Source of the DNA: Bacteroidales bacterium
GTDB lineage: Bacteria; Bacteroidota; Bacteroidia; Bacteroidales; UBA932
DNA length: 25,917 nucleotides
Direction of reading: 5' to 3'
Assembly (NCBI GenBank): GCA_009774765.1
Contig: VSOK01000037.1
Coordinates: forward strand, 1-25,917
The notes under the pieces were generated by a model, which did no database searches, was not told the origin of the DNA, and saw nothing but the letters and a program-made list of their open reading frames with translations. The position numbers and the translations under genes were made by a program. Shown here piece after piece: positions 15,138 through 22,233 of the stretch (its first letter is position 1; the number at the start of each line of letters is the position of its first letter).

Positions 15138-15248
15138 GTAGGGTCTCTGCAACCAAATGAAACTCAACAAGTTATAAAACAGTATATCTTATATGGACTA
15201 CACTGTTTTGCAATCAATTGACAGACAATGTGTTACAAGCACCCTCAT
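15138..15248. repeat. Palindromic element E2, diverged copy of E1 (about 111 bp)
   Basis: It aligns with E1 along its whole length: TAGGGTCTC at the left end, GTATATC-TTATATGG in the core, and TTACAAGCACCCTCA at the right end. The inner arms AAAACAGTATA (15176-15186) and TACACTGTTTT (15199-15209) pair with one mismatch; the outer arms are more decayed than in E1. The right end lies 3-4 bp from the rarA stop codon. Confidence 0.6.
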
Positions 15249-15251
15249 GAC

Positions 15252-16565
15252 TCAGTACCTGTACTTTGGCCATAGGGAGGCAAGACGCCGACGCATCTCT
15301 TCCTCCTTCTTGTTGTCGGCCGGATCATACAGGGCGGAACCGGCAAGTTCAGCCGGCATAAACTCCAGATCGGCAAAATGACCCGGATAATCGTGCGCAT
15401 ATCTGTATCCGTCCCCATATCCCAGCTCGTCCATAAGCTTGGTCGGTGCATTCCTCAGATATAGAGGCACAGACGCCATACCGGTCTCCTCTGCAAGCTT
15501 CATAGCCTTGTTGATGGCCATATACGCCGAATTGCTCTTTGGAGAGCTTGCCAGATATATCGTCGTCTCCGCAAGCGGAATACGTGCTTCCGGCATACCT
15601 ATATTGTGAACTGTCTGAAAACAGGCATTTGCCAGTAGCATAGCATTAGGATTGGCGAGCCCTACATCCTCTGACGCCAGGATACAAAGCCTCCGGGCAA
15701 CAAAAAGCGGATCTTCTCCTCCATTAAGCATCCTCGCAAGATAATACACCGCGGCATTCGGATCGGAGCCGCGCACGCTTTTGATAAATGCGGAAATTAT
15801 ATCATAGTGCATCTCTCCGCCCTTGTCATAAAAGGCGATATTCTCCTGAAGACAGGCAGTAACGGTCTTGTTGTCTATCACAATCTTGTCATCAACCGCA
15901 AAGGACCCTATGACAATCTCAAGGATATTCAGCAGCTTGCGCGCGTCACCTCCGCTATGGCGGAAAAGGGCACCAGTTTCGGCGATTTCTATATTGCGTG
16001 TACGAAGTATCTCATCCGTCCTGACCGCACGTTCAAGAAGCTCCTGAAGGTCGGAAACCTCCAAAGATTTGAGCACAAACACCTGACAGCGTGACAGAAG
16101 GGGAGTGATGACCTCAAATGAAGGATTCTCGGTCGTAGCACCGATAAGGACTATCGTACCGTCTTCCACGGCCCCGAGAAGAGCATCCTGCTGGGACTTG
16201 TTGAAACGGTGTATCTCATCAATGAAAAGTATAGGTGCCAGCCCTCCAGAAAAAAGGGAATTGCCCTTTGCCTTGTCGATCACCTCACGCACATCCTTGA
16301 CACCGGAACTTATGGCGGAAAGCGTGAAGAACTCACGCCCCAATGACGTAGCCACAATTCTCGCCAAAGTCGTCTTTCCGACCCCGGGAGGCCCCCAGAG
16401 AATAAAAGACGAAAGGCTGCCTGAACGTATCATATTCCTGAGGATGCTTCCCTCGCCGACAAGATGCTTCTGACCGACATACTCTTCAAGGCTATGCGGT
16501 CTCATCCTTTCCGGTAAAGGAGGCAGCATCCTGCTCCTTCCTATATTTTCATCGTCTGCCATCAT
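15252..16565 (-). CDS. rarA: Replication-associated recombination protein A (RarA/MgsA AAA+ ATPase)
   Basis: A 437-residue AAA+ ATPase of the RarA/MgsA/WRNIP1 family, a clamp-loader relative that acts at stalled replication forks. The N-terminus has PLPERMRPHSLEEYVGQKHLV, the typical family opening. Walker A is GPPGVGKT (58-65), Walker B is LFIDEIH (D116, E117), sensor 1 is ATTENPS, and the arginine finger region is LLSRCQVF. The C-terminal tetramerisation domain holds YYLARMLNGGEDPLFVARRL and ASEDVGLANP, which are diagnostic for the family. The length is standard. ATG 16565 is the start, with a second ATG one codon later. It follows the YghO-like gene by 14 nt on the same strand, so it is probably co-transcribed. 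The 3' end abuts the palindromic element E2. Confidence 0.97.
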   Translation of the reverse strand: MMADDENIGRSRMLPPLPERMRPHSLEEYVGQKHLVGEGSILRNMIRSGSLSSFILWGPPGVGKTTLARIVATSLGREFFTLSAISSGVKDVREVIDKAKGNSLFSGGLAPILFIDEIHRFNKSQQDALLGAVEDGTIVLIGATTENPSFEVITPLLSRCQVFVLKSLEVSDLQELLERAVRTDEILRTRNIEIAETGALFRHSGGDARKLLNILEIVIGSFAVDDKIVIDNKTVTACLQENIAFYDKGGEMHYDIISAFIKSVRGSDPNAAVYYLARMLNGGEDPLFVARRLCILASEDVGLANPNAMLLANACFQTVHNIGMPEARIPLAETTIYLASSPKSNSAYMAINKAMKLAEETGMASVPLYLRNAPTKLMDELGYGDGYRYAHDYPGHFADLEFMPAELAGSALYDPADNKKEEEMRRRLASLWPKYRY

Positions 16566-16579
16566 AACAAATACTTATA

Positions 16580-17707
16580 TTATAATGTTCTTCCATAGGC
16601 ACGCCGGCGTTTATGCTGCTCGGCATTGAAGCCGCTCCACTGCCCCTGCACCTTGGTGTTAAGTTCCAGTTCAGGATTGCTCTCAGCCCATCTGAACCCG
16701 AGTTTTATCAGATTCGGGAAAAGGTCTGCAAACAGAAGCGAAGTCACGCCTTTGTTCTGATATTCCGGCTTTACGGCAATAAGCAGCATTTCAAAGGTAT
16801 CTGTCTTGAAGATCAGATCCTTCAGAAGATAGAACCACCCGAAAGGCAGCATCCTGCCACCTGATTTTCTCAGGGCATTGACTATGGACGGCATTGTAAC
16901 ACCGGCCGCAACAAGTTCCCCCTTCTCATTTTCTATAAATGAAACCATCCTCAGGTCAATGAACTGGAGATATGTCTTTACATACCTGTCTATCTGCTTG
17001 GGAGACAGCTTCGAATATCCGAAGAGCACACAATATGTCTCATTGATAAGGTCAAACAGCTTATGCCCGTACCTTTCTTTCCTGATAATCTTCCTCGTAA
17101 CCTTCCTTATGCGCAGATTATGCCTTTCAAGGAGCAGGTCCGCAATCTTGACAAGCCTTTCAGGAAGCCTGTCCGGCACTTCAATCCGGTATTCCACCCA
17201 ATCGGCCAATTTGCCGAAGCCGAGTCTCTCCAGATGATCCTTATAATATGGATGGTTATATATTCCCACCAATGTCCCCATACGGTCAAACCCTTCCACA
17301 AGCATACCTTCCGGATCAAAATCCGTAAAACCGAGAGGACCGGCGATTTCCGTCATACCTCTCTGACGTCCGAAATCCATCACCGTATGAAGAAGAGCTT
17401 CAGACACCTCCGGATCGTCAATGAAATCGATCCAGCCGAAACGGACTTCCTTTTTGTTCCAGGTGCTGTTGGCCTTATGGTTGATTATGGCAGCGACCCT
17501 GCCGGCGACCTTTCCGTCTTTATATGCAAGGTAGCATCCGCATTCACAAAACTCGTATGCCGCATTGGTCTTGGGGTCAAATACCGGCAATTCATCCGGG
17601 ACGAGAGCCGGAACATAGAAAGGATGACCTTTGTATAAATTGTTCGCGTATGTGACAAATGTCAGCAAATCACTCTTGCACTCGACTTTACGTATGACAA
17701 TGGACAT
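16580..17707 (-). CDS. GNAT-superfamily protein, YghO-like
   Basis: A 375-residue protein from ATG 17707. The opening SIVIRKVECKSDLLTFVTYA with NLYKGHPFYVPALVPDE resembles the YghO-like family of GNAT-fold proteins, which carry two tandem acetyltransferase-like halves and have no established substrate. Visible marks: FGWIDFIDDPEV, GPLGFTDFDPEGMLVEGFD, and in the C-terminal half a probable acetyl-CoA loop VKPEYQNKGVTSLLF (about 312-326). There is no signal peptide, so it is cytoplasmic. The open frame continues 127 codons further upstream to 18088, but that part is antisense to pyruvate kinase and crosses the promoter region, so it is rejected. It is the first gene of an apparent two-gene unit with rarA. 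The biochemical role is unknown. Confidence 0.8.
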   Translation of the reverse strand: MSIVIRKVECKSDLLTFVTYANNLYKGHPFYVPALVPDELPVFDPKTNAAYEFCECGCYLAYKDGKVAGRVAAIINHKANSTWNKKEVRFGWIDFIDDPEVSEALLHTVMDFGRQRGMTEIAGPLGFTDFDPEGMLVEGFDRMGTLVGIYNHPYYKDHLERLGFGKLADWVEYRIEVPDRLPERLVKIADLLLERHNLRIRKVTRKIIRKERYGHKLFDLINETYCVLFGYSKLSPKQIDRYVKTYLQFIDLRMVSFIENEKGELVAAGVTMPSIVNALRKSGGRMLPFGWFYLLKDLIFKTDTFEMLLIAVKPEYQNKGVTSLLFADLFPNLIKLGFRWAESNPELELNTKVQGQWSGFNAEQHKRRRAYGRTL

Positions 17708-17739
17708 TGATTTTGTTTTTAGGTTCAGTTTTAGTCTCG

Positions 17740-17747
17740 CAAAGTTA
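17740..17747 (-). promoter_or_regulatory. Candidate -7 element for the YghO-like gene and rarA
   Basis: The minus strand reads TAACTTTG, an exact TAnnTTTG match, 32 nt upstream of ATG 17707. The nearest TTG lies 24 nt further upstream, longer than the usual spacer, so the -33 box is uncertain. Confidence 0.45.
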
Positions 17748-17758
17748 TAAAAATTTAC

Positions 17759-17766
17759 TAAATTCG
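17759..17766 (+). promoter_or_regulatory. Weak candidate -7 element for pyruvate kinase
   Basis: TAAATTCG matches TAnnTTTG at seven of eight positions, 23 nt before the pyk ATG; no -33 box is evident. The 82-bp gap between the divergent genes must contain the pyk promoter, and this is the best candidate seen. Confidence 0.3.
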
Positions 17767-17789
17767 CGACCCAAAACCGACTTGACAAT

Positions 17790-19193
17790 ATGTTTGAGAA
17801 AAAGACCAAAATCATTTGTACGATTTCCGATATCAATTGCGAAATCGATTTTATCAGAAGGCTGTATGAAAGCGGAATGAACGTGGCAAGAATAAATTCC
17901 GCACACGCGACATTGGAAGGAGCACAAAGAGTTGTAGACAATATAAGGGCCGTTTCGGACAAGATAGCAATACTCGTTGACACCAAGGGACCTGAAGTGA
18001 GGCTGACAGCGATGGCATCCGCCGTGGGATTCGTGGCGAAGGAAGGGGATTCCATCGAAATACACGACGGGCCTGACTCACTGTGCAATTCCCAGGTGCT
18101 TTACACCAACTGCAGCAGCTTTGTAGCTGATGTGCCTGCGGGATCGCATATTCTGCTTGATGACGGGGCTATAGACCTTCTTGTCACGGACAAGGACGAC
18201 ACAAGACTGTTGTGCCGTATTATGAACAGCGGTGTCATAAAAGGCAAGAAAAGCGTCAATGTTCCCAATGTGCATATCTCATTGCCTGCTCTGACGGAAA
18301 AGGACAAGACTTTTGTAGAATGGGCGATAGAGGCGGACATAGACTTCATTGCGCATTCATTCGTGAGAAGCAAGGAAGACCTTCTTGAAATCCACGAGAT
18401 ACTTGACCGTCACAACAGCCATATAAAAATCATATCAAAGATAGAGAACCAGCAGGGAATAGACAACCTTGACGAGATTCTCAACCATTGCTATGGAGTC
18501 ATGGTAGCCAGGGGAGACCTCGGAGTCGAGATTGCCGCAGAGAAGATTCCTCTGATACAGCAGCATATAATCCAGAAATGCAGAAAGAGGAAAAGACCTG
18601 TGATCATTGCGACCCAGATGTTGCACAGTATGATCGAAAACCCTCGTCCGACAAGGGCAGAAGTGACTGACGTCGCAAATGCCATCTTCCAGAGGACGGA
18701 CGCGATAATGCTGAGCGGAGAGACTGCAAGCGGAAAATATCCGGTAGAGGCCGTACATACCATGTGCAAGATAGCAAAAGAGGCGGAAAAGTCCATAGAC
18801 ATCTCTCTGGAACTGAATCTTGAAACAATCGGGAAGCCGATCGCCGCCGTACTTGCAAGATCTCTTGTCGCTTCTACGCAGGAAATTCCGGTAAAAGCTA
18901 TTATATTTGACACCTGGACAGGAAGGACCGGAAGGTATCTTGCTGAATTCAGGCCAAAGGTACCTATCTTTGCTATGTGCTACAACTCATTCACTATGAG
19001 AGAGCTGAACCTCACTTACGATATTTATTCATATAAGTTTGAAGTTCAGAAAAGCAAAGAGGACCTTGTCAAGAATTCAATAAAGATACTCAAGGCGGAC
19101 GGAAGGATACAGGAAGGCGACCTTGTCGGTTTTATAGGAGGAAGCTTCAACGACGAGCTTGGAGCCACATATATTGAATTCAAATACGTTTAA
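17790..19193 (+). CDS. pyk: Pyruvate kinase
   Basis: A 467-residue glycolytic enzyme that converts phosphoenolpyruvate and ADP to pyruvate and ATP in the cytosol. The catalytic core is clear: DTKGPEVRL (64-72), the B-domain lid (about 73-170), IISKIENQQG with catalytic K217 and metal ligand E219, VARGDLGVE with D243, and the signature TQMLHSMIENPRPTRAEVTDVANAI followed by LSGETASGKYP. The C domain (about 340-467) is present. In the first motif the canonical N-x-S-H reads RINSAHA, so the serine that helps bind monovalent cation is alanine. I recall a similar NTAHA in Bacteroides enzymes, so this seems lineage-typical. The GNAT gene starts 2 nt after its stop. It is first of a likely five-gene plus-strand run ending with the flavodiiron protein. 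Confidence 0.97.
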   Translation: MFEKKTKIICTISDINCEIDFIRRLYESGMNVARINSAHATLEGAQRVVDNIRAVSDKIAILVDTKGPEVRLTAMASAVGFVAKEGDSIEIHDGPDSLCNSQVLYTNCSSFVADVPAGSHILLDDGAIDLLVTDKDDTRLLCRIMNSGVIKGKKSVNVPNVHISLPALTEKDKTFVEWAIEADIDFIAHSFVRSKEDLLEIHEILDRHNSHIKIISKIENQQGIDNLDEILNHCYGVMVARGDLGVEIAAEKIPLIQQHIIQKCRKRKRPVIIATQMLHSMIENPRPTRAEVTDVANAIFQRTDAIMLSGETASGKYPVEAVHTMCKIAKEAEKSIDISLELNLETIGKPIAAVLARSLVASTQEIPVKAIIFDTWTGRTGRYLAEFRPKVPIFAMCYNSFTMRELNLTYDIYSYKFEVQKSKEDLVKNSIKILKADGRIQEGDLVGFIGGSFNDELGATYIEFKYV

Positions 19194-19195
19194 AG

Positions 19196-19771
19196 ATGAT
19201 ATCCTACAGAAAAGCCATCAGAGAGGAAGCGGATGTGATTGCGGAATATTTCGTATCAGCCCTTCCGGTGGAGAGTTTTCTTGCCCTTGACAGCAGACTG
19301 ACTATCGAGGGGCTGACCAGCCTTTATGCAGATTATATAAGGGCGGAGAATACTCTCTACAGCTACAGGAACACCTTTGTTGCTGTCACTGAGGACGGAT
19401 TTGTCGCAGGGGCAATCTGCGGATATTCCGGTGATGACTTTCTGGAACTGAAAAAGCCCATAACAGAAGATTTTGAAAAAAGGTTCGGTCCGAACCCGTA
19501 CGCACAATGCAACGAGACTGGTCCTGGAGAATTTTATCTGGATTCCATCGGAGTTGCAAAGGATATGCGTTCACAGGGCATAGGACGGAATCTGTTCGAG
19601 GCAATCATAAAATACGCATTTGAGCAGGGCCACAAGACAATAGGTCTTCTCGTGGATACCGACAATCCAAAAGCGGAAAAACTTTACTGCAAAATCGGAT
19701 TTGAAGAAGTCGGGAAGAAAGATTTTATGGGACATACGATGAAGCATATGCAGATAAAGGCTGCTGATTGA
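19196..19771 (+). CDS. GNAT family N-acetyltransferase
   Basis: A 191-residue single-domain GNAT acetyltransferase. The acetyl-CoA pyrophosphate-binding motif A is in DSIGVAKDMRSQGIGRNLFEA, with the R/Q-x-x-G-x-G/A pattern at 125-131. Motif B, DTDNPKAEKLYCKIGFEEV, follows and is typical of family members acting on small molecules or proteins. There is no signal peptide. The start lies 2 nt after the pyruvate kinase stop, which suggests translational coupling but does not itself give a role. The substrate is unknown. Confidence 0.88.
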   Translation: MISYRKAIREEADVIAEYFVSALPVESFLALDSRLTIEGLTSLYADYIRAENTLYSYRNTFVAVTEDGFVAGAICGYSGDDFLELKKPITEDFEKRFGPNPYAQCNETGPGEFYLDSIGVAKDMRSQGIGRNLFEAIIKYAFEQGHKTIGLLVDTDNPKAEKLYCKIGFEEVGKKDFMGHTMKHMQIKAAD

Positions 19772-19793
19772 GAACAAAATCTGATTTTACAGA

Positions 19794-20321
19794 ATGCTGA
19801 AGCACAGGAACAGACTTATGTTGCTGCTGACAATATGTATTGCCGGCAGTACCTGTGCAAGACCCAAGTCGGCAGGAGCGGTATTTTCACCAGGAGGTAC
19901 GATGATAAGCTATCAGTCGTACGTATCGGAAAGGTCGTTTGTCAATTTCCTTATCGGCATTGAATATGGAGCCCTGCTGCTTGAGCAGACGTCCAAACCA
20001 GGTATCAATGCAGGAGCAGGATACAATTTCATATTCAGACAAAGAAACAACAGGTCCGGAACATCCGTCTGGTATGCAGGCCCGGCCGTAAGTTTGGGAT
20101 ATATGGCCGACAAGGACAAATTCCACGGAATGATATTCTGCTTTTCCGGGGTAATCGGATATGAATATTCTTTCCATCTGCCTGTCAGCCTTTCAGTTGA
20201 CCTTGCTCCGACATTAGGCCTCAGTTTCCATAATGTCGACGAAAACCTCCAGCTGTCTCCGTATATCAACGGATTCATCTGGTCTCTGGTCCCGCGGATC
20301 GGAATAAAATACAGATTCTGA
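19794..20321 (+). CDS. Small outer-membrane beta-barrel protein, family not recognised
   Basis: A 175-residue protein with a positively charged, hydrophobic N-terminus (residues 1-28, ending near SAGA or TCA) that reads as a signal peptide. The mature part alternates polar and aromatic residues in short strands, for example GINAGAGYNFIFRQR, SVWYAGPAVSLGYMAD and GVIGYEYSFHLPVSLSVDLAPTLGLSFH. It ends in GIKYRF, a terminal phenylalanine as expected for an outer-membrane barrel. From its size it would have about eight strands. It follows the GNAT gene by 22 nt and precedes a second small barrel by 4 nt. I do not recognise a named family; cargo or function cannot be inferred. Confidence 0.75.
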   Translation: MLKHRNRLMLLLTICIAGSTCARPKSAGAVFSPGGTMISYQSYVSERSFVNFLIGIEYGALLLEQTSKPGINAGAGYNFIFRQRNNRSGTSVWYAGPAVSLGYMADKDKFHGMIFCFSGVIGYEYSFHLPVSLSVDLAPTLGLSFHNVDENLQLSPYINGFIWSLVPRIGIKYRF

Positions 20322-20325
20322 GCCT

Positions 20326-20946
20326 ATGAGACGCGGATTTCTTGTCATATCGATCCTGATGATGTCCTCATGCTTCCTTGCCGCAGGCGACAAGGGCCGG
20401 TCTATGGACGCGCCGAGGTTTACATACGGAATAGAATGGAGCTATATAGGTACTTTCTTCAATCATTTCCACCACAACTATATCACATCGGACGGATACA
20501 GGGAAAATGAGCAGGACAGCTACTTCAGCTACAGAAACAACGCACAGATTCTTCTGAACGCCGGATGCAACATCAGCAAAAGGTTCAATCTTTCCATATA
20601 TGCAGGCTACGGTGGACTTTATGGCACCAAAGTCTTCCCTGTATCGTTGCGCGGGACATATTATATAACGAAGGATATTACGCATCCCCATTGGCTGGCA
20701 TATATGGATTTGGGATGCGGACTCGAAAATTTCAAGAAAATGCCAGGATGGACTGGAAAGGCAGGAGCCGGATACAGGATTCCTTTGTCAAGAAGCGTAA
20801 AGCTTGATTTTCTGCTTTCATACCAATGCGCATACGCCGACATACCATTTTCCGATGCGGACGGGGAATATCTTCCTGCGCAGAATATAAGAAGGAACGA
20901 CAACTTTCTAAGTTCATTCCTTGTAGGTATAGGCATAATGTTTTAG
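20326..20946 (+). CDS. Small outer-membrane beta-barrel protein, second of a pair, family not recognised
   Basis: A 206-residue protein starting 4 nt after the preceding barrel gene. A signal peptide is visible (FLVISILMMSSCFLAAG, cleavage near residue 21). The cysteine does not sit in a normal lipobox, so a lipoprotein is less likely. The mature part shows alternating barrel strands (FTYGIEWSYIGTFFN, FNLSIYAGYGGLYG, GKAGAGYRIPLSRSVKLDFLLSYQ) and ends in GIGIMF with a terminal phenylalanine. It shares architecture but little obvious sequence with its neighbour. It is probably co-transcribed with pyruvate kinase upstream and the flavodiiron gene, which begins 22 nt downstream. Function unknown. 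Confidence 0.75.
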   Translation: MRRGFLVISILMMSSCFLAAGDKGRSMDAPRFTYGIEWSYIGTFFNHFHHNYITSDGYRENEQDSYFSYRNNAQILLNAGCNISKRFNLSIYAGYGGLYGTKVFPVSLRGTYYITKDITHPHWLAYMDLGCGLENFKKMPGWTGKAGAGYRIPLSRSVKLDFLLSYQCAYADIPFSDADGEYLPAQNIRRNDNFLSSFLVGIGIMF

Positions 20947-20968
20947 ATAAGTTTTAAAATTACCGGAT

Positions 20969-22150
20969 ATGAGTAAAATAAGTGAAAAAATCAGGTACGT
21001 CGGAGTCAACGACAACAAAAAAGTAATATTTGAAGGCCTTTGGCCGCTTCCATACGGAGTTTCATACAATTCGTATGTCATTGTGGACGAGAAGATCGCG
21101 CTTGTCGACACCGTAGAAGCCGACTTCGCGGAAGAATTCCTGTCAAACATAAAGTCGGAGATAGGGGACAGACCGGTCGACTACCTTATCGTAAACCACA
21201 TGGAGCCAGACCACTCTTCTCTCATTGCTTTCATCAGAAAGCATTACCCTCAGATATGTATCGTAACATCACAGAAGGCTGTAGCTATGATCCAGGGGTA
21301 TTACGGAGTATCCGACAACATCATGACGGTCAAAGACGGTGATACCCTGACACTCGGCGATACTGTATTGTCATTCCATCTGACGCCTATGGTGCATTGG
21401 CCTGAGACAATGATGACATATCTTCAGCAGGAGCATACATTGTTTTCAGGAGACGCATTCGGAACATTCGGTGCTGTCAAAGGGCATATTACAGACTCTT
21501 CCGCAGCACTTTATGGCTCTGCGGAAAACTCAGGGGACAGCTTCAGGGACTTCAATGACGAGATGCTCAGATATTATTCGAATATTGTAGGTAAGTACGG
21601 TATTCCTGTACAGAATGCTCTGAAAAAGCTTTCCGGCTTTACAATCGACCGTATATGCAGCACACACGGGCCTGTATGGGAGCATCAGATAGGTGAAACA
21701 GTGTCACTTTATGACCGTATGAGCCGCTATGAAGGAGAACGGGGAGTCTGCATAGTCTACGCCTCGATGTACGGAAACACAGAAAAGGCAGCAAAGGCAT
21801 TGGAGGCAGAACTTGTCAAAAAAGGTATCAGGTATGCAATACATAACCTGAGCACGGAAAATGTGTCTTTCGCATACCGCGATGCGTTCAGATATGACAC
21901 TTTGGCTATAGGCTCGCCTACATACAACACGGAAATATTCCCTCCTGTGAATTCATTCATCACGGGTCTTGCCGGAAGGGGACTGAAGAACCGCAGATTC
22001 TTTGCTTTCGGCTCATATACCTGGGCCGGCACCAGCGTAAAGCTGCTCAATGAATTTGCCCAGAAACAGGGATTTGAACTGATTTCAGAAGGGGTTTCGT
22101 TCGCACAGGGATATTCTGAAGACAAATTCAGTATTCCGGAGAACCTGTAA
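20969..22150 (+). CDS. fprA: A-type flavodiiron protein (FprA-like O2/NO reductase)
   Basis: A 393-residue cytoplasmic flavodiiron protein that reduces O2 to water and/or NO to N2O, protecting anaerobes. The N-terminal metallo-beta-lactamase-like domain keeps all diiron ligands: HMEPDH (H77, E79, D81), H143 in VHWPET, D162 in SGDAFG and H233 in CSTHGPVW. The C-terminal flavodoxin domain (about 255-393) has the FMN phosphate loop ASMYGNTE (265-272), and GSPTYN and GSYTWAG as the other flavin loops. There is no extra rubredoxin or flavin-reductase domain, so electrons must come from a separate donor. It is the last gene before a strong bidirectional terminator. O2 versus NO preference is not readable from sequence. 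Confidence 0.95.
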   Translation: MSKISEKIRYVGVNDNKKVIFEGLWPLPYGVSYNSYVIVDEKIALVDTVEADFAEEFLSNIKSEIGDRPVDYLIVNHMEPDHSSLIAFIRKHYPQICIVTSQKAVAMIQGYYGVSDNIMTVKDGDTLTLGDTVLSFHLTPMVHWPETMMTYLQQEHTLFSGDAFGTFGAVKGHITDSSAALYGSAENSGDSFRDFNDEMLRYYSNIVGKYGIPVQNALKKLSGFTIDRICSTHGPVWEHQIGETVSLYDRMSRYEGERGVCIVYASMYGNTEKAAKALEAELVKKGIRYAIHNLSTENVSFAYRDAFRYDTLAIGSPTYNTEIFPPVNSFITGLAGRGLKNRRFFAFGSYTWAGTSVKLLNEFAQKQGFELISEGVSFAQGYSEDKFSIPENL

Positions 22151-22169
22151 CCACAGCACAATATGACAA

Positions 22170-22222
22170 AAGAAATGAGCCGGCTAAAAAGTGATTTTAG
22201 CCGGCTCATTTCTTGTTTTATG
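22170..22222. terminator. Bidirectional intrinsic terminator between fprA and the DUF5723 gene
   Basis: A perfect 20-bp inverted repeat (22170-22189 with 22195-22214) around a 5-nt loop (AGTGA). On the plus strand it is followed by GTTTTATG, and on the minus strand by a run TGTCATATT after the left arm. It lies between convergent genes, 20 nt from each, and can serve both. Confidence 0.88.
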
Positions 22223-22233
22223 CAGAATATTTC

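Larger units (their letters stand above)
14408..15251. other. 844-bp non-coding island of repeats between tamL and rarA
   Basis: The 3' ends of tamL (plus) and rarA (minus) face each other across this stretch. It holds two direct copies of a 165-bp repeat in its left half and two diverged copies of a roughly 110-bp palindromic element in its right half. The 170 bp between the latter shows only a 6-bp inverted repeat (TACCGG 15042-15047, CCGGTA 15056-15061) and nothing I recognise. The open frames across it are short, follow the repeats, and resemble no protein. Confidence 0.75.

Noticed and set aside
14858..15248. Integron attC sites
   Set aside because: The palindromic ends lack the GTTRRRY/RYYYAAC core and there is no cassette gene or integrase in the window.
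17708..18088. Upstream 127-codon extension of the YghO-like frame
   Set aside because: It is antisense to the start of pyruvate kinase and crosses the divergent promoter region; ATG 17707 gives the family's normal amino terminus.
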